Under the pieces are notes generated by a model. That model searched no databases and was not told where the DNA came from. It saw only the letters and a list, made by a program, of their open reading frames with translations. 64,000 bases of DNA, from positions 310,001 through 374,000 of the forward strand of contig NZ_JACEFB010000001.1 in assembly GCF_013694095.1 (NCBI RefSeq), given 5' to 3'. Both the position numbers and the translations under genes were made by a program. Positions 37,199 to 46,554 of this stretch are shown piece after piece; positions within the stretch are counted from its first letter, which is position 1; each line of letters begins with the position of its first letter. This stretch comes from Thermogemmata fonticola (GTDB lineage Bacteria > Planctomycetota > Planctomycetia > Gemmatales > Gemmataceae).

Positions 37199-38536
37199 AT
37201 GGATCATTTCCACTATCTTAACGGTCAGTTGTATTGTGAAAATGTCCCTATACAAGAATTGGCAAAACAGTATGGAACTCCTTTATTTGTTTACAGTCAA
37301 GCGACACTGTTACATCATTTGAGATCATTGAAAAAAGCCTTTGAAGAGGCTAAACCGATCATTTGTTATTCTATCAAGGCCAACGGCAATCTGTCGATCT
37401 GTCGACTGTTGGGGGAACATGGAGCTGGTTTCGACGTTACGAGTGGAGGAGAGCTGTACCGAGCTTTGAAAGCCGGGCCGAAAGGGGCACCCATTGTCTT
37501 TGCGGGTGTTGGGAAAACGGCAGCAGAAATTCGCATGGCCCTAGACGCCGGCGTGTTGCTGTTCGACGTGGAGTCCGAGGAGGAATTGTGGACAATTGGT
37601 CGAATCGCCCAAGAGTTGGGACGGCGAGCACCTGTGGCTTTGCGGGTCAATCCTGACCTACCCCCAAAAACTCATGTCAAGACGGACACCTCTGTAAAAG
37701 GGGTCAAATTCGGGCTGGATATCGAGACGGTGGTCGAAGTAGCGCGGGCGGCTTTGGGCCACCCTGGGCTAGAGCTTATGGGCATCCATATGCATTTGGG
37801 GTCGCCAATTCTTAAGACGGAACCCTACCGTCAAGGTGCAGAGAAGGCGATCCGCCTGATCGAACAGTTCCGCCAGCAAGGTCATAACATCCGTTATCTC
37901 AATATGGGTGGTGGTTTTGGCATTCATTACCGGCGGGATGAGGCTCCCCCTGCCGACGCTTACGCGCAAGCGATACTGCCAGCGATCCGAGCTACGGGAT
38001 GTCAATTAATCTTAGAGCCTGGCCGTTTCCTCGTGGGCAATGCCGGCATCCTGGTAAGCACGGTCCTGTACCGTAAATCCACCGGGGGGAAGCACTATCT
38101 CATTCAGGATGCGGCGATGAATGATCTGATCCGGCCTACGCTTTACGGTTCGATCCATCGTCTCTGGCCGGTCCGATTACCCCCTGGCGTGCCCGACCGG
38201 CCTCCACTCGACATGAACATCAACCCCGATCAGGGGAATCCGTTTTTAGACTTTGAAGGGTCACTGCGGCAGGATGTGGTCGGTCCCGTTTGCGAATCCG
38301 GCGACTTCCTCGCTAAGGACCGTCCCCTGCCGCGAATGGAGCCGGGGGATCTGCTCGCCATTTTCTCCGCCGGGGCGTATGGCATGTCGATGGCTTCCAA
38401 CTATAACAGCCGCCCACGGGCCGCCGAGGTCCTCGTTACAGACGCTACACATCGTCTGATCCGCCGCCGGGAAACCTATGATGACCTGATCGCGTGCGAA
38501 GAGTGTTGCTTGCTTCCCGCCGGGCGTTCACAATGA
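37199..38536 (+). CDS. lysA: Diaminopimelate decarboxylase
   Basis: A 445-residue PLP enzyme that decarboxylates meso-diaminopimelate to lysine. The PLP lysine is K60 in YSIKANGN. GGGFGIHY is the phosphate-binding loop and EPGRFLVGNAG the substrate strand. CESGDFLA at C365 supplies active-site residues from the partner subunit, and FSAGAYGMSMASNYN is the C-terminal block. Length fits the family. The first 150 bases are visibly richer in A/T than the rest of the gene, which may keep the translation start unstructured. It is downstream of argH in the same direction, so synthesis of arginine and lysine may be linked. Confidence 0.96.
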   Translation: MDHFHYLNGQLYCENVPIQELAKQYGTPLFVYSQATLLHHLRSLKKAFEEAKPIICYSIKANGNLSICRLLGEHGAGFDVTSGGELYRALKAGPKGAPIVFAGVGKTAAEIRMALDAGVLLFDVESEEELWTIGRIAQELGRRAPVALRVNPDLPPKTHVKTDTSVKGVKFGLDIETVVEVARAALGHPGLELMGIHMHLGSPILKTEPYRQGAEKAIRLIEQFRQQGHNIRYLNMGGGFGIHYRRDEAPPADAYAQAILPAIRATGCQLILEPGRFLVGNAGILVSTVLYRKSTGGKHYLIQDAAMNDLIRPTLYGSIHRLWPVRLPPGVPDRPPLDMNINPDQGNPFLDFEGSLRQDVVGPVCESGDFLAKDRPLPRMEPGDLLAIFSAGAYGMSMASNYNSRPRAAEVLVTDATHRLIRRRETYDDLIACEECCLLPAGRSQ

Positions 38537-38698
38537 CTAACAGGTGTTCTGAGGAGGGATGCACCGGGATGGAAAGGGTGTGTGAGGCTCCTCTCTTTAT
38601 TACCCAAGAGGGATGAAGTCTCACCCTTGCTTCCGTTTTCATAACGGCTTGAGAAGAACCGCCGCCTGACGGGGATTGGGGCGAGGGAGGGCTTTCCC

Positions 38699-41605
38699 GT
38701 GCGACACCGACACCTGAGCTGGATATTGCTGAGCGGTATAATCGCTGTTGCGACGATCGCCCGTGATTCCACCGTCGCTCAGCAAGTGCCGCCGCGGCAG
38801 CTTCCCAAATCTCAAGCGATTTACAAGCAATTGCGAACATTCATCTTGGAGGGGCAGTATTCCCTCGCGCTTCCGCTGTTGAAGGATTTCCTTGATAGCA
38901 AACCAGAACAGCAGGACTATATAGCCATCTACGACAAATATGGTCCAGGAGCCTTTACCTTGCTCTATCGTGTTCCGCGTTGGTCAGACAATCCGGCGGA
39001 ACAGAAAAAAGCCCGCGAATACGTAGAAACGATTGTCAACCAGGCCGAGGCAGCACTGGATCAGCATATTCGCCAGCCTCAGCGGATCGCCAAGTACATC
39101 GCTAATCTCGGAGCTAGTCCAGAGGAACGGGTGTTTGCCCAAGCCGAGCTGGTTCGCATCGGGGTAGCCGCCGTACCATTCATGATTCAGGAAATTCGCA
39201 ACGAAAAGGATAAAGCAATCGTTGAGGGAATTTATGGACTGATACCCCGGATGGATGCTGAGAGCATTGCCGCTTGGATTGCAGCGCTCGATGGCCTCAA
39301 TCCCACGCAGCAGTATGGAGTGTTGTCGGGTCTGGTTCGCCATGAGCAGTTCTTGAATCTACAAGAGGAGGTTCAGACAAGCATCATTCCCTATTTATGG
39401 AGCCTGATTTTGCCGAATCGTGAGACACTACCACCACTGCGGCAACTGGCTCAGGACACTCTGCGTAGCTACCTGCGGGGCAGCAACCCGATTTTGGAGA
39501 AGCGCTCTCCCGAACAGGAGTTGTTGCGCATCGCCCGGCGATTTTACGAAGAGAGTCCTCCGTATCGATTGGCTCGTAAACTGCCTGACACTTCCGAGCC
39601 GGTCGTCCGTTTGTGGCGTTGGAGTGCCGCTGAAGGGAAACTCGTATCGGTGCAAGTTCCGGTCTCTTGGGCCAACGAATATTATGGCTTGCGATATGCC
39701 CGCTGGGTCGCTGCTGGAGAGGGAACCCACGCGGTGGACGCCCAAGTCCTGATGCTTTCGATCGCTGGCCGTGCAGCAGCGTGGCGCAGCCAATATGGGG
39801 ACATTGCTCAGCATGAGCCGTTGGTGATGCAATTGCTAGCCACGGCTCCCGTCGCGATCCGGGAAGAGGCTTTCCGGCAGGCTTTGCGTCAGAAACAGAC
39901 GGCAACTCTGGTGGCTATCTTGCAAGCGGCTCAAATGAGTGCGGATAAAGAATTGGCAGCCATCGGTGGACGGCCTGGCGGAACCCCTGTATCCCTCCTG
40001 GAGTTGGCCTTGGATTATCCCGACCCACTTGTGCAATTCCTGGCAGCCGATACTTTGCTTCGCGGTCCCTTCCCCTTGTCAGCAGGTGTGCGGGTCAAGG
40101 TCGTGGATATTCTCCGCCGGCAGTTGCAGGATGCACACGTGCCCCCTCCGTCCGCGCCTGGCACAGCCTTGTATCTAGACCCCGATCCTCGCCGCCGGGA
40201 CTCGATGCTGCCAGTGCTGCTATCCGCGGGATTCCGTGTGGAGACATTTGCCACGGGACGCGATCTCTTGCAACGCCTGCGCCAAGGCACCGCAGAGGTC
40301 ATCATCATCGACCGTCATGCTGTCCACCCACCGCTGCGTGACCTGCTCAGCCAATTGCGGGTCGACCCGCGATGGTCCGGTATTCCAACGTTGGTGCTAG
40401 CGTCGCCGGATCAAGTCCCCTCCCCAACACTCGAACAACTCCTGCTCCGTTTGGCAGCCATGATGGCCACCACCGATCCGCAACTGCCGGATATTCCCGC
40501 CATCTACCAGCCCCACCCCAATGATCCCCCCGAAGTGCGACAGAACCAAATCTTGGAAAACCAAAAAGCACGCGACTCCGCCTTGGCCCAAGCGATGAAG
40601 GAGCGACGAACTCGGTTGTTACACGTCATCGACGCTTTGCCGCTCCATCTCAATGCCGAACAGCGCCGTCTTCTCGAATTGCGGGTCGATCTCATAACTA
40701 GCGCGGTGCTAGCCGCCCAAGTTCCCATCACGCCCTCGGTATCACCCCAAATTTCCGCTTACATCCACGACCTTCACCAACGCCACTCCCTTTTTCCCGC
40801 ACACACTCTCCCGGATACCCGCTTAGCGGTCGAAGAGCTGTTGCGGATCTTGCAGCGACTGGAGCAGGAGGTGGATCGTGTCCCGGCCGCGCGGGCGCGC
40901 TTCGAACAGCTTTATTCCCAGCTCGATGCCGAAAGCTTGGGGTTGCCAGTCACTCGCTATCGCGATCTTGAACTGGAAGCGCGATTGCGCCAACAGCTTC
41001 AATATTTCCCTGAAGTCTTTTTATTGCCGCTTCCCGCCTCCGCCGCGGAAATACGCGATAACTGGTTTGTGCTTTGGCGGAACAGTACTGTGGTGCGAAT
41101 GGCCGATGCGAATTACAAGCGCTCCGTCCGCGCTCGAGCAGTCGCAGCCCTGGCCCAGTTAGCGGCTTGCCCCGCTTCATCCCGCGATGTGATCCCAGCC
41201 ACATCGAACCTACTACTCGCCTTGAGTGACGACAGCTTAGCTCCGGACGCTATGGAAGCCCTAGTTCACCTTCCCGATCCGATGATCCAACCCACTTTGA
41301 TGGGGATCGTACGGAATCCGCAGCGCCCACTCCCCCTACGCCTCCAGGCAGCAGATACTGCTATCCGGCATGCCCAACGCTTCAGTCCTACACTACCTCC
41401 TGAGCAAGTTGAACCAACGCGGCAAGCCGCCAGTATGGAGAAAGACTTGAGCCTTCGGCTCCGAGTGCTCGCCTATCTGAATTTGTTGGCTCCTCAGCCG
41501 CAAAATTTCCGCCAAGATTTGCTCAACTATATTCCCCCGGAACCCGCGCAGGGTAAACCGGCCTCAAACCCTCCCTCTAAGGACGCCCCCACTGACAAAC
41601 AATAG
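38699..41605 (+). CDS. Large exported protein with HEAT-like helices and a receiver-like central domain
   Basis: A 968-residue protein with an N-terminal leader (WILLSGIIAVATIA). Residues about 40-480 are helical and include HEAT/armadillo-like units (AEELVRIGVAAVPFM-type blocks). Residues 490-590 look like a response-regulator receiver: LYLDPDP with D494 at the acidic-pocket position, GFRVETFATG, and IIIDRH with D538 at the phospho-acceptor position, then IPTLVLAS. The conserved lysine is not evident. More helical units follow to about 930, and a polar tail ends the chain. A receiver outside the cytoplasm could not be phosphorylated by ordinary histidine kinases, so this is probably a structural derivative. 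GTG start, with GGGAGGG seven bases upstream. No family name known to me. Confidence 0.75.
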   Translation: MRHRHLSWILLSGIIAVATIARDSTVAQQVPPRQLPKSQAIYKQLRTFILEGQYSLALPLLKDFLDSKPEQQDYIAIYDKYGPGAFTLLYRVPRWSDNPAEQKKAREYVETIVNQAEAALDQHIRQPQRIAKYIANLGASPEERVFAQAELVRIGVAAVPFMIQEIRNEKDKAIVEGIYGLIPRMDAESIAAWIAALDGLNPTQQYGVLSGLVRHEQFLNLQEEVQTSIIPYLWSLILPNRETLPPLRQLAQDTLRSYLRGSNPILEKRSPEQELLRIARRFYEESPPYRLARKLPDTSEPVVRLWRWSAAEGKLVSVQVPVSWANEYYGLRYARWVAAGEGTHAVDAQVLMLSIAGRAAAWRSQYGDIAQHEPLVMQLLATAPVAIREEAFRQALRQKQTATLVAILQAAQMSADKELAAIGGRPGGTPVSLLELALDYPDPLVQFLAADTLLRGPFPLSAGVRVKVVDILRRQLQDAHVPPPSAPGTALYLDPDPRRRDSMLPVLLSAGFRVETFATGRDLLQRLRQGTAEVIIIDRHAVHPPLRDLLSQLRVDPRWSGIPTLVLASPDQVPSPTLEQLLLRLAAMMATTDPQLPDIPAIYQPHPNDPPEVRQNQILENQKARDSALAQAMKERRTRLLHVIDALPLHLNAEQRRLLELRVDLITSAVLAAQVPITPSVSPQISAYIHDLHQRHSLFPAHTLPDTRLAVEELLRILQRLEQEVDRVPAARARFEQLYSQLDAESLGLPVTRYRDLELEARLRQQLQYFPEVFLLPLPASAAEIRDNWFVLWRNSTVVRMADANYKRSVRARAVAALAQLAACPASSRDVIPATSNLLLALSDDSLAPDAMEALVHLPDPMIQPTLMGIVRNPQRPLPLRLQAADTAIRHAQRFSPTLPPEQVEPTRQAASMEKDLSLRLRVLAYLNLLAPQPQNFRQDLLNYIPPEPAQGKPASNPPSKDAPTDKQ

Positions 41606-41618
41606 ACAGCATGAACGC

Positions 41619-41639
41619 TTCCCCCTCTACCTGGGGGAA
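41619..41639 (+). terminator. Possible stem-loop between convergent genes
   Basis: TTCCCCC pairs with GGGGGAA over 7 bp with a 7-base loop just after the stop at 41605. There is no T-run, so intrinsic termination is uncertain. Confidence 0.3.
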
Positions 41640-41712
41640 AGTCCATTCGTGCTTCCTCTGGCCCAAAAGACATGCTTGGGTCCAAGCGCACATATCTTAG
41701 GCTGATACTTGA

Positions 41713-43497
41713 CTAGGATGCCGGAATAGTGCTCCGGAGGGAATCTATCCCCACACGGGTGCAGAAATCACCAAACGATTCCCCGGCTTGTCGCTCGATT
41801 TGGTACCGGCGCAAGAGGGGAGTCAGTTTGGGTACTATCTGATCCACTGGGACCAGATCGGCCAATTCCCGATTGAGCCGGCGCCCGTAGCGGTCTCCCC
41901 CCACGTAGATGGTGTATCTGTTTCCGGAGCGTCCCACCAAGCCGATGTCGCTTTGGTAAGGCCGAGCACAGCCGTTGGGGCAACCGGTCATACGCACGCT
42001 AATTGGTTCTTCCTGCAAGCCCAACTCTTTCAACACGACTTCGAGCTGGTCAATGATGGCGGGCAAAGCCCGTTCACTTTCGGTAATAGCCAAACCGCAG
42101 GTGGGAATGGCCGGGCAGGCCATGCTCCAGCGTTGCACTTGGGACAAAGTATCCGGCTTGGGAATGCCATATTCTGCCAATAAGTTCTCCACCGCGGGTC
42201 GATCCGCCGTGTGAAAGCCGCAGAGCAGAATGTCCTGTTGCGGTGTCAGTCTTACGTCACAGCGGAAACGGGAGACGATGGCACGGATGCCGGAACGTAA
42301 ACGCAAGGAACCTTCGTCTTTGATCCGCCCGTTTTCCACGGACAGACCGAGGAACCAGCGGTCGCCGCCCATACCATGCCACCCGTGGTGTAGGTCCAGT
42401 CCTGTGATGGGTTGATCGATTGGAGGCCGGTAAGGAAAGGGAAAATACTCCCGATAAAAAACCTCGCGGAAGCGGTCCACTCCCCAATCATGGACTACAT
42501 ATTTCAGGCGTGCCCGCTTACGGTCGGCTCGGTTACCGTGATCCCGATACAACCGGGCGATGGCTTGGGCTGCAGGGATGACTTCGTCCGGCTCGATAAA
42601 ACCAATGGCCTGGGCCAAAAGTGGTGCCGTGTCAGGCCGGCTATTCGTTTGACCTTGGCCCCCTCCACAGTACAGGTTATAGCCGATGGGACGTCCTGTG
42701 GGTTGGCCATTATCGGTCATCACCAGAAAGCCCACGCATTGGGCCAACAGGTCCGTGCAATTGTCGTGGGGCAAGGCAAAGCCGATCTTGAATTTCCGCG
42801 GCAAATAGGTCTTGCCATAGAGGGGTTCCTCATCCAACTCCGGATGCGGCAAAGGTTGGCCGTTGAGCCAGATTTCGTGATATGCCCGCCGTCCCGCCTG
42901 TGGAGTGAGGGCTTGAGCCACCAATTGGCAGTGTTCGCGCATCATGGTCCGGGCCGCGTCCGGTAACGGGGCTGGACAGCAAATCACATTGCGCGTAATG
43001 TCCCCACATGCCCCCAAGGTGGTCAACAAGGCTTCATTGATCGCCTGCATTGTGGCTTTCAGATTTCCCTTCAGCACCCCGTGCAATTGGAAACTCTGGC
43101 GGGTGGTGATCCGCAAAGTCCCGTTGGCATAGCGCCCGCAAATGTCATCCATCACTAGATATTGCTCCGCTGTCAACTTGCCCCCTGGAAGTTTCAAGCG
43201 GATCATGAACATGTAGACCTTTCCCACCCCGGTCTTATCGCGATTTTTGCGGGCATCGCGGTCCTCTTGCTGATAACTCCCATGAAACTTCAGTAATCCC
43301 TTGTTCAATTCGTTGAAATGGTCTGAATTCGGATCAGCCAGTTCAGCGGCTAAAGTACCGCGCAGATAATTGCTGATGGCTTTCTGATGCTCCACAGGGG
43401 ATAGTTTTGGAGCTTCCGAATGTCTTGATTCTCCCTGTGCGACACCCGCCGCATAACCCTCTTCAGCGTTCATGTGCCTCATCGTTTCGCCGCTCAT
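41713..43497 (-). CDS. Siroheme [4Fe-4S] sulfite/nitrite reductase (NirA/CysI-like)
   Basis: A reductase of about 594 residues that reduces sulfite to sulfide or nitrite to ammonia with six electrons. The iron-sulfur/siroheme ligands are all present: C461 and C467 in ACPAIPTCG, and C506 and C510 in TGCPNGCARP. Two ferredoxin-like half domains are seen (VYMFMIRLKLPGG; YGLSV-type NGRIKDEG), with the siroheme-contacting arginines in TTRQSFQLHG. Sulfite reduction is slightly favoured by the overall CysI-like layout, but nitrite cannot be excluded. The open frame extends 69 codons upstream without coding character, and the ATG at 43497 is my choice; other nearby starts are possible. No siroheme or sulfate-activation gene is adjacent. 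Confidence 0.88.
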   Translation of the reverse strand: MSGETMRHMNAEEGYAAGVAQGESRHSEAPKLSPVEHQKAISNYLRGTLAAELADPNSDHFNELNKGLLKFHGSYQQEDRDARKNRDKTGVGKVYMFMIRLKLPGGKLTAEQYLVMDDICGRYANGTLRITTRQSFQLHGVLKGNLKATMQAINEALLTTLGACGDITRNVICCPAPLPDAARTMMREHCQLVAQALTPQAGRRAYHEIWLNGQPLPHPELDEEPLYGKTYLPRKFKIGFALPHDNCTDLLAQCVGFLVMTDNGQPTGRPIGYNLYCGGGQGQTNSRPDTAPLLAQAIGFIEPDEVIPAAQAIARLYRDHGNRADRKRARLKYVVHDWGVDRFREVFYREYFPFPYRPPIDQPITGLDLHHGWHGMGGDRWFLGLSVENGRIKDEGSLRLRSGIRAIVSRFRCDVRLTPQQDILLCGFHTADRPAVENLLAEYGIPKPDTLSQVQRWSMACPAIPTCGLAITESERALPAIIDQLEVVLKELGLQEEPISVRMTGCPNGCARPYQSDIGLVGRSGNRYTIYVGGDRYGRRLNRELADLVPVDQIVPKLTPLLRRYQIERQAGESFGDFCTRVGIDSLRSTIPAS

Positions 43498-43964
43498 GTA
43501 TGTTTCGTTCCGAGCTTCATCCGTTGCGGTTTTTTCGGCCGCTGCCGTTGTTGTACTACAAACATCGCAAAGCGGAAGGGGAATTTTACCTTGATGAGAG
43601 AAATAGTGATGTTTGCATGGTCGATAGCGCTCATTCCAACATGTCTTACCCAAGGCAAGCGCTCGAAACTGCATTCGGGATGAGACTTGTGTCAGGAGTT
43701 CCAATGGCTCAAGGTTTCACTCGGCGAGGCCCCAAACAGCAACTCTTATCGCGGGAGTATAGAGGAACAGTCGTAACATCCAATTCTAGGGGTGGGGTAA
43801 GATTTACCTTTTGCGTCAGCCAAGAGGCGGGGTGTCTAAAATGTGTCAAGGTGGCGGCAGGGAATGACTCTCAAGCGGTGGGGCTGTACAGTCGATGCAA
43901 GGTTGCGGTTCACGATCCGCCAGGCTCAAGATGCGGCAACCGCTAGGAAGGAGAAGGGAACATC
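43498..43964. other. Intergenic region between divergent genes
   Basis: About 470 bases between the sulfite reductase start and the plus-strand gene at 43965. It is large enough for regulatory DNA or a leader, but I recognise no riboswitch fold or promoter pair. Part may encode a longer N-terminus of the reductase. Confidence 0.45.
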
Positions 43965-44549
43965 GTGTCGGAACAACCTTTGGCCCTGGCCGCGCCCTTG
44001 GCTTCTGGTGCTGGTTCCCTAGATGCTCCACCCCTGACTTTAGGTTTCCTGACGATTCTACAGGATGTGACGGGCTGGATTGGCGGCTATCTGGTCACCA
44101 ATAGCTGGGGACGTCCGCTAGAGTTCCGCCTGACCACCGCCGTCCAACCCAACCGGGTCCAAAAGGCGCTGTATGGTCCGACCCTTCAGGAGTATGTCTT
44201 TGCGGACCTCATTGGTAAAACATTGGTGGAAAAGAGCAGCACGCCTGTGTCCCTAATAGTCACCGATCTGGTCCCCTTGTGGACGCTACGGAAGCGGATA
44301 CCGATCCCCTTAGTCATCGTTGCTTCCCATCCTATGACCAACTCATCCGCCACAGAGCTGTTGTACCTGGAGCATCCGCGCGCCCGCCAAGGAGTTTGGT
44401 TGCCAGTGTGGGCCAGTTCGGACGGTGAAAGTATCAAGGCATTACTCGACCAAATTGATCCTGCGGTGGAATTGAGCGAACCGTTCAGCCGTATCCGGGA
44501 GGCTGTGGCTGAAGCCCGGAAATTGGGAGCCAATCACCGTGCCGCCTGA
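43965..44549 (+). CDS. Hypothetical protein, translationally coupled to the SNF2 helicase
   Basis: A 194-residue soluble protein without signal peptide or transmembrane helix. It has blocks GFLTILQDVTGWIGGYLVTN, WGRPLEFRLTTAV, LIGKTLVEKSSTPVSLIVTD and a C-terminal helix (FSRIREAVAEARKLG). I do not recognise a family. It starts at GTG with AAGGAG upstream, and its end overlaps the next gene by 11 bases, which implies coupled translation. The pairing suggests it works with the helicase, for example as an adaptor, but nothing in the sequence proves that. Confidence 0.7.
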   Translation: MSEQPLALAAPLASGAGSLDAPPLTLGFLTILQDVTGWIGGYLVTNSWGRPLEFRLTTAVQPNRVQKALYGPTLQEYVFADLIGKTLVEKSSTPVSLIVTDLVPLWTLRKRIPIPLVIVASHPMTNSSATELLYLEHPRARQGVWLPVWASSDGESIKALLDQIDPAVELSEPFSRIREAVAEARKLGANHRAA

Positions 44550-46344
44550 AGGGACAGATGGGTGGAATGAATCCGCGGGAGGGCTTGCTGCTCCGTCCGA
44601 CGGCGGGGTCGAGGTCTATGATTTGCCCCTTTCCTTGCCGCTTCAGATGATCGATGGGAATGCCTGGGGAATCCTATCGATCCCGAAGCTTCGTGAAGTC
44701 CGGCTCCTGCACGATGCGCCGTGGGTGCGTTCCTTGGGCCGACTCGAACCCGCCATTGGAACAGAGGGCTGGAAATTCCCGGCTCCGCCGATTGCACTGT
44801 CACCTCCTTCTCCGTCTCCGAAAGAAGCGGAGGTTGCAGATCCGCCGCTGCCTGACACGGATGCGCACAGTCCCTTGGCCACACGGATTCGACTCCAACC
44901 GACAGCCGAAACGGTCCATGTCAAAGACCGCTTGCTGTTCCTTTTGCAACCGCCCCTCGATGGTCTATTCCAAGGACGGCAGCTTCAGGTCCCTTTTGCT
45001 CCTTTCCCCTATCAGTTGGAAGGAATCGCTTTCCTCGTACCTCGTTCGGCTGCCCTCCTGGCAGACGAAATGGGTTTGGGAAAAACCTGTCAGGCAATTC
45101 TCGCTTTACGCCTGCTCTTTTACCAGGGAGTGGTGCGGCGAGCTTTAGTCGTTTGTCCCAAATCCCTCGTGCATAATTGGGTGCGGGAATTGAAACTTTG
45201 GGCACCGGATGTTCCTCTGGAAGTGATCGAGGGGGAACCGGAGCAACGGCGTAGCACATGGCTGATCTCGAATTGCCCTTTGAAACTGGTCAATTACGAG
45301 ACTCTCACGCGAGACGTGGAGTGGGCCGCCGACAGCCGTGTGTTTTATGATGTTGTGATTCTGGACGAGGCCCAACGCATCAAGAACAAGGACTCCAAGA
45401 CTTCTCAGGCGGCGCGTGCCCTGCCTCGCGGTCGCAGTTGGGCCTTGACCGGCACGCCGATCGAAAATCATCCCGATGATCTGGTCCATCTCTTCGAGTT
45501 CCTCGATCCGGGCCGGATTCCGCCGGATACACCTCCGAAGCGCTTACCGCTTTACACGGCTGACAGCATCCTGCGGCGCACCAAGGAAACGGTCCAATCG
45601 GACATGCCGCCGAAAATATTCCGGGATGTACATGTCGATCTGACGCCGGCCCAACGCGATGCCTACCGCCGGGCCGAGGAAGAGGGTGTCGTGCATCTGA
45701 ACTCTCTGGGAGATACCATCACGGTCCAGCACGTTTTTCAACTGGTCATGCGGCTGAAGCAGATTTGCAACTTCGATCCTCTCACAGGCGAAAGCGCGAA
45801 GCTGGAACAGCTACGCACAGACATGGAGGAAGTAGCTGACAGTGGGCATAAAGCGATTATCTTTTCCCAATGGGTCGAACCTTTACAAATCCTCGCGCGG
45901 CACCTTGAACCCTTCGGACCGCTCCAGTACCACGGGAGGATTCCCCCTGCCGAGCGCTCTGCGATTCTGGAACGTTTCCGTCAAGACCCGCGCTGCCATG
46001 TGCTGCTTATGAGTTACGGCACGGGGAGCGTGGGATTAAACTTGCAGTGCGCCAACTATGTATTTCTGTTTGACCGCTGGTGGAATCCCGCCGTTGAGGA
46101 CCAAGCCATCAATCGCGCCCACCGTGTCGGACAACGGCATCCTGTCACGGTCACACGTTTTCTGGCTCAAGGCACTATCGAGCATCGCATTGCGGAAATC
46201 TTGGAATCGAAACGCAAAATTTTTCTCGATCTTTTGGCTCAAGCGGATAAACCCTCGCGGTTCGGCCTGACGGAAGAGGAAATCTTCAGCCTCTTCGACA
46301 TCAAGGCACGTCCCCGCCGCCATCCAGGCGCGACCCACCACTGA
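44539..46344 (+). CDS. SNF2-family DEAD/DEAH-like helicase
   Basis: A 601-residue Swi2/Snf2 ATPase with a poorly conserved N-terminal 150 residues. The helicase core shows motif I DEMGLGKT at 176-183, motif Ia VVCPKSLVHNW, motif II DEAQ at 276-279 and motif III LTGTPIEN. Then come motif IV IIFSQWVEPL, motif V GSVGLNLQCANYV and motif VI INRAHRVGQ. The DRWWNPAVEDQA block is characteristic of the family. Such proteins use ATP to move along DNA and remodel bound proteins such as RNA polymerase; the target here is unknown. Translation starts at GTG (GGGAG upstream), overlapping the preceding gene by 11 bases. Confidence 0.93.
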   Translation: MPPEGTDGWNESAGGLAAPSDGGVEVYDLPLSLPLQMIDGNAWGILSIPKLREVRLLHDAPWVRSLGRLEPAIGTEGWKFPAPPIALSPPSPSPKEAEVADPPLPDTDAHSPLATRIRLQPTAETVHVKDRLLFLLQPPLDGLFQGRQLQVPFAPFPYQLEGIAFLVPRSAALLADEMGLGKTCQAILALRLLFYQGVVRRALVVCPKSLVHNWVRELKLWAPDVPLEVIEGEPEQRRSTWLISNCPLKLVNYETLTRDVEWAADSRVFYDVVILDEAQRIKNKDSKTSQAARALPRGRSWALTGTPIENHPDDLVHLFEFLDPGRIPPDTPPKRLPLYTADSILRRTKETVQSDMPPKIFRDVHVDLTPAQRDAYRRAEEEGVVHLNSLGDTITVQHVFQLVMRLKQICNFDPLTGESAKLEQLRTDMEEVADSGHKAIIFSQWVEPLQILARHLEPFGPLQYHGRIPPAERSAILERFRQDPRCHVLLMSYGTGSVGLNLQCANYVFLFDRWWNPAVEDQAINRAHRVGQRHPVTVTRFLAQGTIEHRIAEILESKRKIFLDLLAQADKPSRFGLTEEEIFSLFDIKARPRRHPGATHH

Positions 46345-46554
46345 CGATGGATACGGCCGTTCATCATCGGCCTCGGCTGCTGGTCTGCGAACCTGTGGCT
46401 TCCTTGCCAAGTCAGGCCATAATGCGTAGAGATAACCAATCCAAAGCCATGTGGTTTGTCCTCAAGAGGCCTGGCCTAAAGCTGGTGCCTAGTCACTGTC
46501 CCGCGGCCGACCGATGGTCGGAACTCGTGAAGTAAAACTCCAGGACGATATGCC

